From contig JADDQD010000166.1 in assembly GCA_016781555.1 (NCBI GenBank), positions 1-46,515 of the forward strand: a DNA stretch of 46,515 nucleotides, written 5' to 3'. The position numbers were made by a program, and so were the translations under genes. Every line of letters begins with the position of its first letter. Positions within the stretch are counted from its first letter, which is position 1. Positions 9,535 to 20,097 of the stretch are shown here, piece by piece. The DNA comes from Pseudomonadota bacterium. Its GTDB lineage: Bacteria > Pseudomonadota > Alphaproteobacteria > Sphingomonadales > Sphingomonadaceae. Under the pieces are notes generated by a model. The model was not told the origin of the DNA, made no database searches, and saw only the letters and a program-made list of their open reading frames with translations.

Positions 9535-10310
9535 GCAGCAGCGGCCCTTTTCGGAAGGCGTGCCATCAGCTCGCGAGCAAGCCCTATATAGGCCTCGGAG
9601 CCGGGGCAGCGGTGGTCGTAAATGAGCGCGGGCAAGCCGTGGCTAGGCGCCTCCGACAGCCGGACGTTACGCGGGATAACGGTGTCGAAAACAACCTTCC
9701 CGAGGCAGGCTCGGACATCTTCCGCGACCTGACTGGAAAGATTGTTCCGGCGGTCAAACATCGTCAAGGCGACGCCCAAGATCGTCAGTTGCGGGTTGAA
9801 GCGAGCCCGGATGCGCTCAACAGTCTGGAGCAGCTGGCTTAGGCCCTCAAGGGCGAAGAATTCCGCCTGAAGCGGCACCAGAACGGACTGGGCTGCAACC
9901 AGCGAGTTGATGGTGAGGAGTCCAAGTGACGGCGGGCAATCGATCAGGCAAACATCCCATGGGCGGCGAGCTGCTGTGAGGGCGCGTTCGAGGCGATGCG
10001 TTCGGTCCGCAAATTCGACCAGCTCGATCTCGGCCCCGGACAAATCGACGGTGGCGGCAATGAGGTCGAGGCGTGGCACGCGCGTCGCGATTGCGGCTTC
10101 GTCGGCGGTGCAATCACCTCTGAGAAGCTCGTAGCTCGATCGCTCGCGCTCGCCTGTGGTGACGCCAAGGCCGGTCGAGGCATTCCCCTGAGGATCCAGG
10201 TCTATCAGGAGTACTCTCCAACCTGCGGCCGCAAGCGCAGTCGCAAGATTGATGGCGGTGGTCGTCTTGCCGACGCCTCCTTTCTGGTTAGCTACTGCAA
10301 TGCGGATCAT
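9531..10310 (-). CDS. parA: Chromosome partitioning ATPase ParA
   Basis: MIRIAVANQKGGVGKTTTAINLATALA deviant Walker A; DLDPQGNASTGLG; LIDCPPSLGLLTINSL. Confidence 0.98.
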   Translation of the reverse strand: MIRIAVANQKGGVGKTTTAINLATALAAAGWRVLLIDLDPQGNASTGLGVTTGERERSSYELLRGDCTADEAAIATRVPRLDLIAATVDLSGAEIELVEFADRTHRLERALTAARRPWDVCLIDCPPSLGLLTINSLVAAQSVLVPLQAEFFALEGLSQLLQTVERIRARFNPQLTILGVALTMFDRRNNLSSQVAEDVRACLGKVVFDTVIPRNVRLSEAPSHGLPALIYDHRCPGSEAYIGLARELMARLPKRAAAA

Positions 10311-10939
10311 CTTCCGCGTCTTCCCTTCACTTTCCGGCGAACCGCTTCCGCGACGATGATGTTGGCATCAGGGTCGGTAACACTCGGCTCGAGCTGGAAA
10401 TCACCCTGCCACAGTGATTCGACCGCTTCCAGTTCCGTCTTCGCGTTTCGGCCCTTTGGAAGGATCCATCGCGTGTTTGTTGTGGAAAATCGCTCTCCGA
10501 GGTCGAGCAATTTGCCGAGCGGGGCGAACGCGCGAGCGCTTATCACCGCGAAGGGCTGTGCTTCGACGGTTTCGATCTTGGCGCAGATGATGCGGGTACG
10601 GCCAGTGATGCCAAGGATTTCGGCCGCACGGATGAGAAAGTCGACGCGCAGCTTGCGTGCCTCGACAAGCGTCACGTGGCCGGGGAACAAGCAAGCGATC
10701 ACTAATCCGGGGAAGCCGGCCCCGGTGCCGAGGTCAAGCCAGGTGTCAGCGGTTGGCGGCGCCCATCTTAGCAGCTGCGCAGAATCAAGGACGTGCCGCT
10801 CCCAAACCCGCTCAAGGCTGGAGCGAGAAACAAGGTTTTGCCGCTCATTCTCCTCGCGCAGCAACGCCACGAAGGCGTCGATCCGGTTCAGTGTTTCACG
10901 TGGAACATTCAGCTGCGCCCGCGCTTCGGCCTGATCCAT
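10307..10939 (-). CDS. rsmG: 16S rRNA (guanine-N7)-methyltransferase RsmG/GidB
   Basis: NVPRETLNRIDAFVALLREENERQNLVSRSSLERVWERHVLDS, WLDLGTGAGFPGLV. Confidence 0.97.
   Translation of the reverse strand: MDQAEARAQLNVPRETLNRIDAFVALLREENERQNLVSRSSLERVWERHVLDSAQLLRWAPPTADTWLDLGTGAGFPGLVIACLFPGHVTLVEARKLRVDFLIRAAEILGITGRTRIICAKIETVEAQPFAVISARAFAPLGKLLDLGERFSTTNTRWILPKGRNAKTELEAVESLWQGDFQLEPSVTDPDANIIVAEAVRRKVKGRRGR
10892..10907. promoter_or_regulatory. parS-like site inside rsmG
   Basis: TGTTTCACGTGGAACA, one asymmetric position from a perfect 16-bp palindrome; adjacent to parAB. Confidence 0.88.
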
Positions 10940-12792
10940 CAGGCAGCCTTGCGCCTCGCGTGAACGAGAATCGCAGCAAGCGCTGCCGGCGTGATGCCAC
11001 GGACTCGAGCGGCTGCACCCAGCGTCGGCGGGCGCGATGTGGAAAGACGCTCAACCATCTCATTGGAGAGGCCTGATATTCGCCGATAGTCCAGATCGTC
11101 TGGTATGCGCACTGCCTCATCTGAGCGCATGCGAACAACCTCGCTCTGTTGGCGGGCAACGTATGGAGCGTAGCGGTGGTCCTGAATGGCTTCGTCGAGC
11201 ACCGCCCCTTGATGGGCGCTGAGCGGCGGGAGCAGGCGAACCAGACCCTCTGTTACTACTTCTGGAAACCGAAGCCATTCGGCCAGCGATCTACCGATGC
11301 CATCGTCGCGAACGGCCATTCCCGCAGCCTGAAGCTGCGCCCCAGTAAACCGGGCTGACAACAGGCTGTCGATCCGATCGCGTTCCCCGCACCGGTGGCG
11401 GTAGTGGGCGGCGCGAGAAGCGGAGACGCAGCCCAGCTTCAAAGCTATCGGCGTCAAGCGAGCCTCGGCATTGTCTGCGCGAAGACGCAGACGAAACTCG
11501 GCGCGCGCGGTGAGCATTCGGTATGGTTCGGTTGCGCCCTGGAGCGTGAGGTCATCGATCATCACGCCGATGTAGGATAAGCTCCGATCCAGGACGAGCG
11601 GGGGTTTGCCTGCTACGTTCGCCGCAGCGTTGATGCCGGCGACCAGGCCTTGGGCCGCCGCCTCCTCATAGCCCGTTGTGCCGTTGATCTGACCAGCCAG
11701 ATAGAGCCCCTGCACAAGTTCGGGTCGCACCCGAAGCGTCGGCTCCAGGATGCGCGGGTCCACATGGTCGTACTCGACTGCGTAGCCAGGCTGGAGAATT
11801 TCGGCGCGCTCAAGTCCCGCCATGGAGCGTACCATCTCTAGCTGCACGTCGGCTGGCAGCGATGTCGAGATGCCGTTTGGGTAGACCGCGATGTCATCGA
11901 GGCCCTCCGGCTCCAGAAAGATTTGGTGCCCATCTCGGTCACCGAATCGGTGCACCTTGTCCTCGATCGAGGGACAGTAACGCGGGCCGACGCCTGTGAT
12001 CTCGCCAGCGAAAAGCGGGGAACGGTCGAGTGCCCCGCGGATGATGTCGTGCGTGCGCGTGTTGGTACGCGTGATGGCGCAGAAAAGCTGAGGTGCAACA
12101 CGGCTGCTGCTCATCGCCGACATCGTCCAACGCCCCGAGTCCGACGGCTGGCGTTCAAGAGCCGCCCAGTCGATCGAGCGCCCGTCGAGCCGCGGCGGAG
12201 TTCCGGTTTTGAGCCGGGCTATCGGAAGCCCAAGGTCGCGCAGCTGACCCGCTAGCTCGAACGCGGCCCGCTCCCCCACGCGTCCGCCAGCGCAGCTCGT
12301 CATACCAAAGTGAAGCTTGCCTCCCAGAAACGTTCCAGTCGCCAGAACCACCGCGTCGGCGAGAACTTCTCGGCCGTCAGATAGCTTGAGACCGGTGACG
12401 CGCTGACCGTCGATCTTGAGTGCGCTGGCTTCTCCCTCCAACAGCTCCAGCTTGGATTGCGCCCCTAGCAGCGCCTGCACGGCTGCCTTGAAGCGCCGCC
12501 TGTCCGCCTGCACCCGCGGGCCCTGGACTGCGGCTCCTTTGCTGGCGTTCAACATCCGGTAGTGGATCGCTGCGTGATCGGCAGCGCGAGCAATGAGCCC
12601 ATCAAACGCGTCGACCTCGCGCACCAGATGCCCCTTGCCAAGCCCGCCGATCGCCGGATTACAAGACATCGCGCCTACCGTCGCGCGGCTAAAGCTGACG
12701 AGCGCGACCGACGCGCCCATTCGCGCCGCCGCAGCGGCCGCTTCGCAACCGGCGTGGCCGCCGCCTACGACGATGACGTCGAACTGGAGCAT
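10939..12792 (-). CDS. mnmG: tRNA uridine-5-carboxymethylaminomethyl modification enzyme MnmG/GidA
   Basis: [81 protein letters not shown]. Confidence 0.98.
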   Translation of the reverse strand: MLQFDVIVVGGGHAGCEAAAAAARMGASVALVSFSRATVGAMSCNPAIGGLGKGHLVREVDAFDGLIARAADHAAIHYRMLNASKGAAVQGPRVQADRRRFKAAVQALLGAQSKLELLEGEASALKIDGQRVTGLKLSDGREVLADAVVLATGTFLGGKLHFGMTSCAGGRVGERAAFELAGQLRDLGLPIARLKTGTPPRLDGRSIDWAALERQPSDSGRWTMSAMSSSRVAPQLFCAITRTNTRTHDIIRGALDRSPLFAGEITGVGPRYCPSIEDKVHRFGDRDGHQIFLEPEGLDDIAVYPNGISTSLPADVQLEMVRSMAGLERAEILQPGYAVEYDHVDPRILEPTLRVRPELVQGLYLAGQINGTTGYEEAAAQGLVAGINAAANVAGKPPLVLDRSLSYIGVMIDDLTLQGATEPYRMLTARAEFRLRLRADNAEARLTPIALKLGCVSASRAAHYRHRCGERDRIDSLLSARFTGAQLQAAGMAVRDDGIGRSLAEWLRFPEVVTEGLVRLLPPLSAHQGAVLDEAIQDHRYAPYVARQQSEVVRMRSDEAVRIPDDLDYRRISGLSNEMVERLSTSRPPTLGAAARVRGITPAALAAILVHARRKAA

Positions 12793-12873
12793 GGAGGGCC
12801 CTTATCGGATTGACGGGCCTTTGTCACCGTTGTGCGCCGGCTGCGGAGCGTCGCGCCGTCGCGGGAGGCGCTA

Positions 12874-12889
12874 TGTTCCACGTGGAACA
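12874..12889. promoter_or_regulatory. parS-like site between mnmE and mnmG
   Basis: TGTTCCACGTGGAACA, perfect 16-bp palindrome, extends to 18 bp (ATGTTCCACGTGGAACAT, 12873-12890). Confidence 0.92.
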
Positions 12890-14176
12890 TCACTTGCCGA
12901 TGCAGAAGCGTCCGAACAATGCATCGAGCATATCCTCCACACCAGAGCGGCCAGTGATACGATCCAGCGCAGCTCGCGCTTGGCGCAGCAATTCGGCGGC
13001 AATGATGATGTCGCGCGCGGCTGTTGCTTCGCGGAGATAAGCCACACACTCGTGAAGAAGCGCCCGGTGTCGGCGATTGGCCGCAACCTCTCCTCCTTGG
13101 GGAAGAAGCGTGCGGCTCCGGTCGAGCAGCATTGCGACTAGTTCGTCTATGCCTTCGCCTGTGATGGCCGACACCCGAACGTCGGCACTTGTTTTTGGAG
13201 ACCAGTTTCCAAGATCGCATTTGGACTGGATGATGATGGACCGGCGCCTGTCTGGACAGTCCTCCGGATCGCCGAGCCAAAGGATGAGATCTGCCGCACC
13301 GAGGCTGGCGCGAGCGCGCTCGATGCCAATCGCTTCCACCTCATCGCCTGAGTCCCGGAGGCCCGCAGTGTCGACCAACAGGAAGGGCGTGCCGCCAATT
13401 GCCGTGGGCGCCTCGACCAGATCACGGGTGGTTCCGGCTACGGCGGAAATGATCGCCGCCTGACGACCGGACAAAAGGTTGATGAGGCTCGACTTCCCTG
13501 CGTTTGGAGGACCTGCGATAACCACCCTAAGGCCGTCGCGAAGTCGCTCTGCTGGCGGCCTTGCCAAAGCCGCCTCCATGTCCAAGATCAGCTTTTGCAG
13601 TTCCGGTGCGTCCGTCGGCGAGCCCACCTCCTCGACATCGCCCTCATCTGAAAAGTCGATTGTGGCCTCAAGCTGCGCCGCAAGCGAAAGAAGCACCTCC
13701 TGCCACTGCTCAACGACGCGACTCAGGCTTCCCCCGGCAAGGGCCAGCGCTGACCGGCGCTGCGATTGAGTCTCTGCCATGAGAAGGTCCGCGAGACCTT
13801 CGGCTTCTGCGAGATCCATGCGTCCGTTCTCAAAAGCGCGGCGGGTAAACTCGCCGGGCTGCGCCTCGCGCATGCCCGGCAGCGGCCGAAGCGCGGCCAG
13901 AACGGCCGCGACCACTGCACGGCCGCCATGAAGGTGGAGCTCCGCAATGTCTTCGCCAGTTGCACTAGCCGGGGCACCGAACCTAAGAACGAGGGCATTG
14001 TCGAGGAGCTCACCCGTCTCCGGGTCGGACAGCGGCACGATTGCCGCCCTGCGGAGCTCAGGCAGCCGACCCGACAAGGTGAGCAAGGCGGCATCTGCTG
14101 CGGGGCCACTGATCCGGATCACGGCAATGGCAGCCGGTGGGCTCCCCGAAGATAAGGCGTAAATAGTGTCGGTCAT
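12890..14176 (-). CDS. mnmE: tRNA modification GTPase MnmE/TrmE
   Basis: DTIYALSSGSPPAAIAVIRISGP, GPPNAGKSSLINLLSGRQAAIISAVAGTTRD, C-terminal FGRFCIGK. Confidence 0.98.
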   Translation of the reverse strand: MTDTIYALSSGSPPAAIAVIRISGPAADAALLTLSGRLPELRRAAIVPLSDPETGELLDNALVLRFGAPASATGEDIAELHLHGGRAVVAAVLAALRPLPGMREAQPGEFTRRAFENGRMDLAEAEGLADLLMAETQSQRRSALALAGGSLSRVVEQWQEVLLSLAAQLEATIDFSDEGDVEEVGSPTDAPELQKLILDMEAALARPPAERLRDGLRVVIAGPPNAGKSSLINLLSGRQAAIISAVAGTTRDLVEAPTAIGGTPFLLVDTAGLRDSGDEVEAIGIERARASLGAADLILWLGDPEDCPDRRRSIIIQSKCDLGNWSPKTSADVRVSAITGEGIDELVAMLLDRSRTLLPQGGEVAANRRHRALLHECVAYLREATAARDIIIAAELLRQARAALDRITGRSGVEDMLDALFGRFCIGK

Positions 14177-14277
14177 CCACTGATGATCTGTTTTGGCTTC
14201 CGGCGCGGTGACATCACCTTAGCGGGGAAGGGCACGTTGCCGAACGGGTGCGAGCTCCGGACAGATGTGCGGCAACC

Positions 14278-14511
14278 CTATTTTTTGCGACCACCCATTT
14301 GGTCGAACATGGTCCGCCACATGGTTGAGGCCGCTTCGCTCATCGGGCCCCAAGTCTTCATCATGTCGGTGAAATATTCAGGGCTCACCCCTTCCGTGAC
14401 GGCTCTCTGCATCCGTTCAACATAGGCGTCATGAACCGGTGTGAGATCCGGCAGTCCCATGAAACGGCGCGCCTCTTCGGGCGTGCAATCGATATTCACC
14501 GTCACATTCAT
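14278..14511 (-). CDS. Small DUF6489-like protein
   Basis: MNVTVNIDCTPEEARRFMGLPDLTPVHDAYVERMQ...FDQMGGRKK; family name from recollection of small sphingomonad proteins. Confidence 0.7.
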   Translation of the reverse strand: MNVTVNIDCTPEEARRFMGLPDLTPVHDAYVERMQRAVTEGVSPEYFTDMMKTWGPMSEAASTMWRTMFDQMGGRKK

Positions 14512-14593
14512 CGGGATCACCTTTCGGCTGGTTGCGGGGTGGCCCCCCTCTATGTCTATAGTCGCCCCCGCTCAAGCCGAGGAGAGACCCAAG

Positions 14594-15289
14594 ATGCCGA
14601 TGATCGAGATTACCACGCTTTCCGGTGACGACAGTTTCCGCGCTTATTTGGCGGAACCGAATGGGACACCAAAAGCAGCCATCGTGGTCATCCAGGAGAT
14701 ATTCGGCGTCAATGAAGGGATCCGGCGCAAGTGCGACAGCTGGGCAGACAAAGGGTATCTTGCCCTCGCGCCCGATCTCTTTTGGCGCCTGCAGCCCGGG
14801 GTCGAGCTCGACCCTGACGTAGAGCCCGAATTCAATCAAGCCCTCGATCTTATGGGGCGCTTCGATCAGGACCAGGGAGTTGCCGACATCGAGGCAAGCA
14901 TCCGGGAAGGACGACAGCGCGTCGGCGGCGGTAAGGTCGGATGCGTCGGATTCTGCCTGGGCGGACGCCTGGCATTCATGACGGCAACTCGAACGGACGT
15001 TGACGCCAGCGTCGGCTACTATCCCGTCCGTATCGACAACCTCCTGCACGAACAGCACGCCATCGCCAAACCGCTGATGCTCCACATTGCGGGGGCCGAC
15101 CACTTCGTACCGCCCGAAGTTCAGAGGAAGATGCACGAAGTTCTGGATCATCACCCGCGGGTGATGATCCACGATTATCCTGGCGAAGATCACGGCTTTG
15201 CTGCCGAAATGGGCAAGAGGCGGAGCGAACAAGCTGCCGAGCTTGCGGACGGCCGCACGGACCGCTTCTTCGCTGAGCATCTCAGCTAG
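14594..15289 (+). CDS. Dienelactone hydrolase family protein
   Basis: IVVIQEIFGVNEGIRRKCDSWADKGYLALAPDLFWR, VGCVGFCLGGRLAFMTA, ADHFVPPEVQRKM. Confidence 0.92.
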   Translation: MPMIEITTLSGDDSFRAYLAEPNGTPKAAIVVIQEIFGVNEGIRRKCDSWADKGYLALAPDLFWRLQPGVELDPDVEPEFNQALDLMGRFDQDQGVADIEASIREGRQRVGGGKVGCVGFCLGGRLAFMTATRTDVDASVGYYPVRIDNLLHEQHAIAKPLMLHIAGADHFVPPEVQRKMHEVLDHHPRVMIHDYPGEDHGFAAEMGKRRSEQAAELADGRTDRFFAEHLS

Positions 15290-15391
15290 AGACTGCCGCC
15301 CGCCCGGTTCGACAAAGTCGAGCCAAAACCTAAGCCTGAGACGCTTTCCACGCTCCTGGCATGGGAGCGGAAGTCTCGTGATCTCATTGAG

Positions 15392-16381
15392 GTGGCAAAA
15401 GTGTCCAACCCATACCGTTACATCCTCTCCAAGACAGGCGGCCCCGAAGTGCTGGAGGCCGAGTTGATTGATGTTCCCATCCCGGGAGAAGGCGAGGTGC
15501 TCATCCGCCACGAAGCAATTGGGCTAAACTTCATCGATACCTATCACCGATCTGGTTTGTATCCGCAGCCGCTTCCGTCGCCACTTGGGACGGAAGCTGC
15601 GGGTGTGGTGGAGGCGGTAGGTCCCAAAGTGGATGGGCTGCGCGAAAACAATCGCGTCGCCTACTTTTCGGCGCCGCTTGGCGCTTACGCCACTCACCGC
15701 ACGCTCGCTGCCGAACGAGTGGTGAAGCTCCCCGATACGATCAGCAGCGAAGTTGCCGCCGCGGTTTTGCTGAAGGGGTGCACCGCTGAATTCTTGATCG
15801 AGCGATGTGCACGAGTCGAGGCGGACGAGCCTGTGCTCGTCCACGCCGCCGCGGGCGGTGTCGGATCGATCCTGGTACCTTGGCTCAAGGCGAGCGGCGC
15901 CATTGTCATTGCCCATGCGGGAAACAGTCGCAAAGCTGCCACCGCCAAGGAGCTCGGGGCCGACCACGCATTATGCTGCCCTATGGAGGAGCTCGCGGGG
16001 CAAGTTCGCGCCATCACGGGCGGCAAGGGTGTTCCGGTGGTGCTTGACGGCGTCGGCGCGGCGAGCTGGCAGGCCTCCTTAGCCTCTGTTGCCCGGCGCG
16101 GACTGCTTGTCAGTTTTGGGAATGCCTCGGGCCCCGTTCCGCCCTTCTCGGCCTTGGATCTCCTCAAGGCCGGCTCGATCTTCGTGACGCGGCCGACCTT
16201 GTTCGATTACGTCGCTACGCCGGAACAGATGCAGGCGGCCGCGGCGCGAGTGTTCGAAATGGTTGCAAGCGGTGCAATCCAAGTGAAGATCGGCAGGCGC
16301 TTCCCCCTGACAGAGGCAGCCGAAGCGCACCGGGCCATCGAAGCGCGCGCCACCACAGGCTCAACGGTGCTCATTCCGTAG
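15392..16381 (+). CDS. Zinc-independent quinone oxidoreductase (MDR family)
   Basis: IGLNFIDTYHRSGLYPQPLPSPLGTEAAGVV, VHAAAGGVGSILVPWLKASGA. Confidence 0.92.
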   Translation: MAKVSNPYRYILSKTGGPEVLEAELIDVPIPGEGEVLIRHEAIGLNFIDTYHRSGLYPQPLPSPLGTEAAGVVEAVGPKVDGLRENNRVAYFSAPLGAYATHRTLAAERVVKLPDTISSEVAAAVLLKGCTAEFLIERCARVEADEPVLVHAAAGGVGSILVPWLKASGAIVIAHAGNSRKAATAKELGADHALCCPMEELAGQVRAITGGKGVPVVLDGVGAASWQASLASVARRGLLVSFGNASGPVPPFSALDLLKAGSIFVTRPTLFDYVATPEQMQAAAARVFEMVASGAIQVKIGRRFPLTEAAEAHRAIEARATTGSTVLIP

Positions 16382-16439
16382 CTGAGCCTGAAGTTGGGCT
16401 AACGCTGACGGCACTACAGAAACCGAACATCCACGGAGA

Positions 16440-16475
16440 GCCTCGCCTCCCGGCCAGGAGGCCGTGAGGCGAGGC
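16440..16475. terminator. Strong hairpin between convergent genes
   Basis: GCCTCGCCTC (16440-16449) / GAGGCGAGGC (16466-16475) with inner CGGCC/GGCCG; no clear U-tract. Confidence 0.55.
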
Positions 16476-16480
16476 CCTCG

Positions 16481-17194
16481 CTAGACGAAGAGCGTTCGCA
16501 TACCGACTTCCGGATCGACGAAGCCCTCGTAGATCATGTTTCCGGCCACCCAGATGATGACGAGCAGCCCAACCCAAGCGATCCAGCGGTAGCGCTCGAT
16601 GTACCGCGCCAGGATGTTGGCGGCGATGCCCATCAGCGCGACGGAAAGAAGAAGTCCGATCACAAGGATGCCCGGATGGTCGCGAGCGGCACCGGCAACC
16701 GCAAGGACGTTGTCGAGGCTCATCGACACGTCGGCAACGGCAACTGCCCAAGCGGCGCCGGCAAAGCTCTTGGCGGGGCGCAGCCCCGCATGCTCATCGC
16801 CCGCGATTTCAGGAGAGCCATGCGACTCGCCGGAGTGGCCAAGTTCGCGATACATTTTCCAACTGACCCACAGAAGCAGCAGGCCACCCGCGAAAACAAG
16901 GCCGACGATCTGCATCAGCTGAGTCACCAGCAGCGCAAAAATGACGCGCAACACGAGCGCGGCAATGATGCCAATCAGGATAACCTTTTTACGCTGATCC
17001 GGTGGTAGGCCGGCTGCGAGCGCGCCTACCACGATGGCATTGTCGCCGGCGAGCATGATGTCGATCATCAACACCTGGCCGAAGGCGAGCCAAGCGGACG
17101 TCGAGCCCAGGTTCGAGAAGTCGGTGACAATGGCATCCCAGATGCCGCCGATCCCGCCTGCCGAGGCGGAGACGCTTAGAAGTGTATCGAGCAT
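16481..17194 (-). CDS. TerC/YjbE family integral membrane protein
   Basis: FGQVLMIDIMLAGDNAIVVGALAAGLP, VADVSMSLDNVLAVAG, multiple TM segments. Confidence 0.9.
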   Translation of the reverse strand: MLDTLLSVSASAGGIGGIWDAIVTDFSNLGSTSAWLAFGQVLMIDIMLAGDNAIVVGALAAGLPPDQRKKVILIGIIAALVLRVIFALLVTQLMQIVGLVFAGGLLLLWVSWKMYRELGHSGESHGSPEIAGDEHAGLRPAKSFAGAAWAVAVADVSMSLDNVLAVAGAARDHPGILVIGLLLSVALMGIAANILARYIERYRWIAWVGLLVIIWVAGNMIYEGFVDPEVGMRTLFV

Positions 17195-17218
17195 GAGCCC
17201 CCGAACGCCCGCGCGGCT

Positions 17219-18475
17219 TTACTGGTTCATCGAGGCAAAGAAATCCTCGTTGGTCTTCGAATCCTTGAGCTTGTCTAGCAGGAAGGTGATGGCGTCCACC
17301 GTTCCCATCTGCATGAGGATCCGCCGAAGGACCCACATCTTGGAGAGCGTCGCGGGCTCCACAAGCAGCTCTTCCTTGCGGGTCCCCGACTTGCCGACAT
17401 CCAGCGAGGGAAAAATTCGCTTGTCGGCGACCTTGCGGTCCAGCACGATTTCCGAGTTTCCGGTACCTTTGAACTCTTCGAAAATCACCTCGTCCATCTT
17501 GGAGCCGGTGTCGATCAGCGCCGTGGCAATGATCGAGAGCGAACCGCCTTCTTCTATATTCCGGGCCGCGCCGAAGAAGCGCTTGGGCCGCTGAAGCGCG
17601 TTGGCATCGACACCGCCGGTGAGCACCTTTCCCGAAGATGGCACAACCGTATTGTAGGCACGGCCCAGACGAGTGATCGAATCGAGCAGAATCACAACGT
17701 CCTTCTTGTGCTCAACAAGCCGCTTGGCCTTTTCAATCACCATCTCGGCGACTTGGACGTGGCGGCTTGCCGGCTCATCGAAAGTCGATGACACGACTTC
17801 GCCCTTCACCGAGCGCTGCATGTCCGTGACTTCCTCGGGACGCTCGTCGATGAGGAGAACGATCAGGAAGACCTCCGGGTGGTTGTCGGTGATCGCCTTC
17901 GCGATGTTCTGGAGAAGCACCGTCTTCCCGACACGTGGCGGAGCAACAATAAGCGCGCGCTGGCCTTTGCCCTGAGGCGCTACGATGTCGATGACCCGCG
18001 CCGACTTGTCTTTGACGGTGGGATCAAGCGTATCGAGGCGTAGCTTCTCGTTCGGATAAAGAGGCGTCAGATTGTCGAAGTTCACGCGATGGCGCACTGC
18101 GTCGGGGTCGTCATAGTTGACGGACACGAGGCGCGTCAGAGCAAAATAGCGCTCGCCGTCTTTGGGGCCGCGGATCTCGCCTTCGACCGTGTCACCGGTG
18201 CGCAAGCCGAATTTTCGGACCTGATTGGGTGAGATGTAAATATCGTCCGGGCCGGCAAGATAATTTGCTTCCGGAGAGCGCAGAAAGCCGAAGCCATCCG
18301 GCAGCACCTCGATCGTCCCCTGCCCCATAATCTCCTGGCCATTTTCAGCCTGGACTTTGAGAATCGAGAACATCAGCTCCTGCTTGCGGAGCGTGGAGGC
18401 GCCTTCGATTCCAAGCGCTTCAGCGGAAGCGACCAGATCGGCTGGGCTTTGTTTCTTAAGGTCTTTGAGGTGCAT
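17219..18475 (-). CDS. rho: Transcription termination factor Rho
   Basis: [106 protein letters not shown]. Confidence 0.98.
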   Translation of the reverse strand: MHLKDLKKQSPADLVASAEALGIEGASTLRKQELMFSILKVQAENGQEIMGQGTIEVLPDGFGFLRSPEANYLAGPDDIYISPNQVRKFGLRTGDTVEGEIRGPKDGERYFALTRLVSVNYDDPDAVRHRVNFDNLTPLYPNEKLRLDTLDPTVKDKSARVIDIVAPQGKGQRALIVAPPRVGKTVLLQNIAKAITDNHPEVFLIVLLIDERPEEVTDMQRSVKGEVVSSTFDEPASRHVQVAEMVIEKAKRLVEHKKDVVILLDSITRLGRAYNTVVPSSGKVLTGGVDANALQRPKRFFGAARNIEEGGSLSIIATALIDTGSKMDEVIFEEFKGTGNSEIVLDRKVADKRIFPSLDVGKSGTRKEELLVEPATLSKMWVLRRILMQMGTVDAITFLLDKLKDSKTNEDFFASMNQ

Positions 18476-18616
18476 GGGGATTACTCGGGAGGTGGGATTC
18501 GTCGTGTGAGGCGCGGGGAGGTGCGATGCTGCTGGATTGCCCACGCGAGGACGGCGGGCCAACGACTCTCTAGCGGTTAGGCTCGGGCAAAAAACAAGTC
18601 AACCAGCTTCGCAACG

Positions 18617-19075
18617 TCAGAACGGTTTTACGATCACGAGAATAACGATGAGCGCAGCGGCAATGCCCGGAATCTCGTTCATGATCCTCAGCGCTTTTCC
18701 GCTCACCGGCCGTTCTCCACGCGCAAGCTTCTTGCCGTATGCAACCATATATCCATGATAGCCCGAAAGAAGCAAAACGAGGAGGAGCTTGGCGTGGAGC
18801 CATGCTTCGCCCCAGGCGCCGATGATCGAGGCGAGCGAGAGGCCGAGCACCCAAACGATGATCATGGCCGGCGTGATGATGATGTTGCGGAGCTTGCGCT
18901 CACGCTCGATCCACCGCTTTTCCTCGACCGAACCGGGCGTCGCCTCCTGATGATAAACATAATAGCGCGGCAGCATGAATAGCCCTGCAATCCAGAAGAT
19001 CACGAAGATGACATGCGCTGCCTTGATCCAGGCGTAGGTCAATGAAAGAGCCGTTCCCAAATCATGCGTGATCAC
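18617..19075 (-). CDS. hemJ: Protoporphyrinogen oxidase HemJ / CopD-like membrane protein
   Basis: YAWIKAAHVIFVIFWIAGLFMLPRYYVYH...; directly upstream-coupled to hemE. Confidence 0.88.
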   Translation of the reverse strand: MITHDLGTALSLTYAWIKAAHVIFVIFWIAGLFMLPRYYVYHQEATPGSVEEKRWIERERKLRNIIITPAMIIVWVLGLSLASIIGAWGEAWLHAKLLLVLLLSGYHGYMVAYGKKLARGERPVSGKALRIMNEIPGIAAALIVILVIVKPF

Positions 19076-20097
19076 CGGCGGACCAGCCCCAGGAGCTGTT
19101 CAACATGCGCGATCGGTGTGTCCGGCAAGATGCCATGCCCCAAATTGAAGACGTGCGGTCTGTCTGCAAAGGCTGATAGTATGCGGCCGACCGCACTTTC
19201 AAGCGCTTCCCCGCCCGCGATCAGCGCCAGCGGATCAAGATTGCCCTGGATCGGAAGCGCATCGGGGAGCTCGGCTGCAGCCCAAACCGGATCCACGGTC
19301 TCGTCCAGGCCAATAGCATCGACCCCCGTTCCGGCCGCATAAGGGCGAAGCTTGCCGCCGGCACCCTTTGGAAAGCCGATCACCGGGACGTTTGGGTGCC
19401 GGGCCTTGAAAGCGGACACGATCCTTGCGTTGGGGCCGATCACCCACTGCTCGAACTGCGCAGGCGCCAGGCTTCCCGCCCAGCTGTCGAACAGCTGCAC
19501 CGCCTCGACGCCTGCACCCACTTGTCCGGATAGGTAATCGACAGTGGTGTTGACGATCGCATCGATGATCTCTGCAAAAGCCGATGGGTCACGGTACGCA
19601 TAGCGACGCGCCTCAGCCTGCTCCTTGCTGCCGCGGCCCGCCACCATGTAGGTCGCCACCGTCCAGGGGCTCCCCGCAAAGCCCAGCAACGTGGTTTCTG
19701 GCGGCAATGCAGCCTTCACCTTCTCCACAGTCCGGTAGATGGGCTCGAGACGCTCAGGAACGGCTTCCAGCGCGCCTAGCGCGGCATCCATGAGCGGGGG
19801 CGAGAGCCGCGGACCCTCGCCAGCCTCGAACCGAAGCTCTTGGCCGAGGGCATAGGGGACGATGAGGATGTCCGAGAAGAGAATGGCGCCATCAAAACCG
19901 AAGCGGCGGATCGGCTGAAGCGTAACCTCGGCGGCAGCGTCGCTGTCGTACACGAGCTCGAGGAAGCCTCCTCTGTCGGCCCGCAAGGCTCGATATTCGG
20001 GCAGGTACCGGCCTGCCTGACGCATCAGCCAAACCGGTGTGTTCTCTACTTTTTTGCCTTTCAGGACGGTGAGCAAGGGCTTGTTCGGACCGGCCAT
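19072..20097 (-). CDS. hemE: Uroporphyrinogen decarboxylase
   Basis: TPVWLMRQAGRYLPEYRALRA, ILFSDILIVPYALGQ, GFAGSPWTVATYMVAGRGSK, NLGHGILPDTP. Confidence 0.98.
   Translation of the reverse strand: MAGPNKPLLTVLKGKKVENTPVWLMRQAGRYLPEYRALRADRGGFLELVYDSDAAAEVTLQPIRRFGFDGAILFSDILIVPYALGQELRFEAGEGPRLSPPLMDAALGALEAVPERLEPIYRTVEKVKAALPPETTLLGFAGSPWTVATYMVAGRGSKEQAEARRYAYRDPSAFAEIIDAIVNTTVDYLSGQVGAGVEAVQLFDSWAGSLAPAQFEQWVIGPNARIVSAFKARHPNVPVIGFPKGAGGKLRPYAAGTGVDAIGLDETVDPVWAAAELPDALPIQGNLDPLALIAGGEALESAVGRILSAFADRPHVFNLGHGILPDTPIAHVEQLLGLVRR

Noticed and set aside
14429-15511. 360-aa minus-strand ORF
   Set aside because: Antisense shadow of the dienelactone hydrolase gene; composition is typical of a high-GC complementary frame and no domain is recognisable
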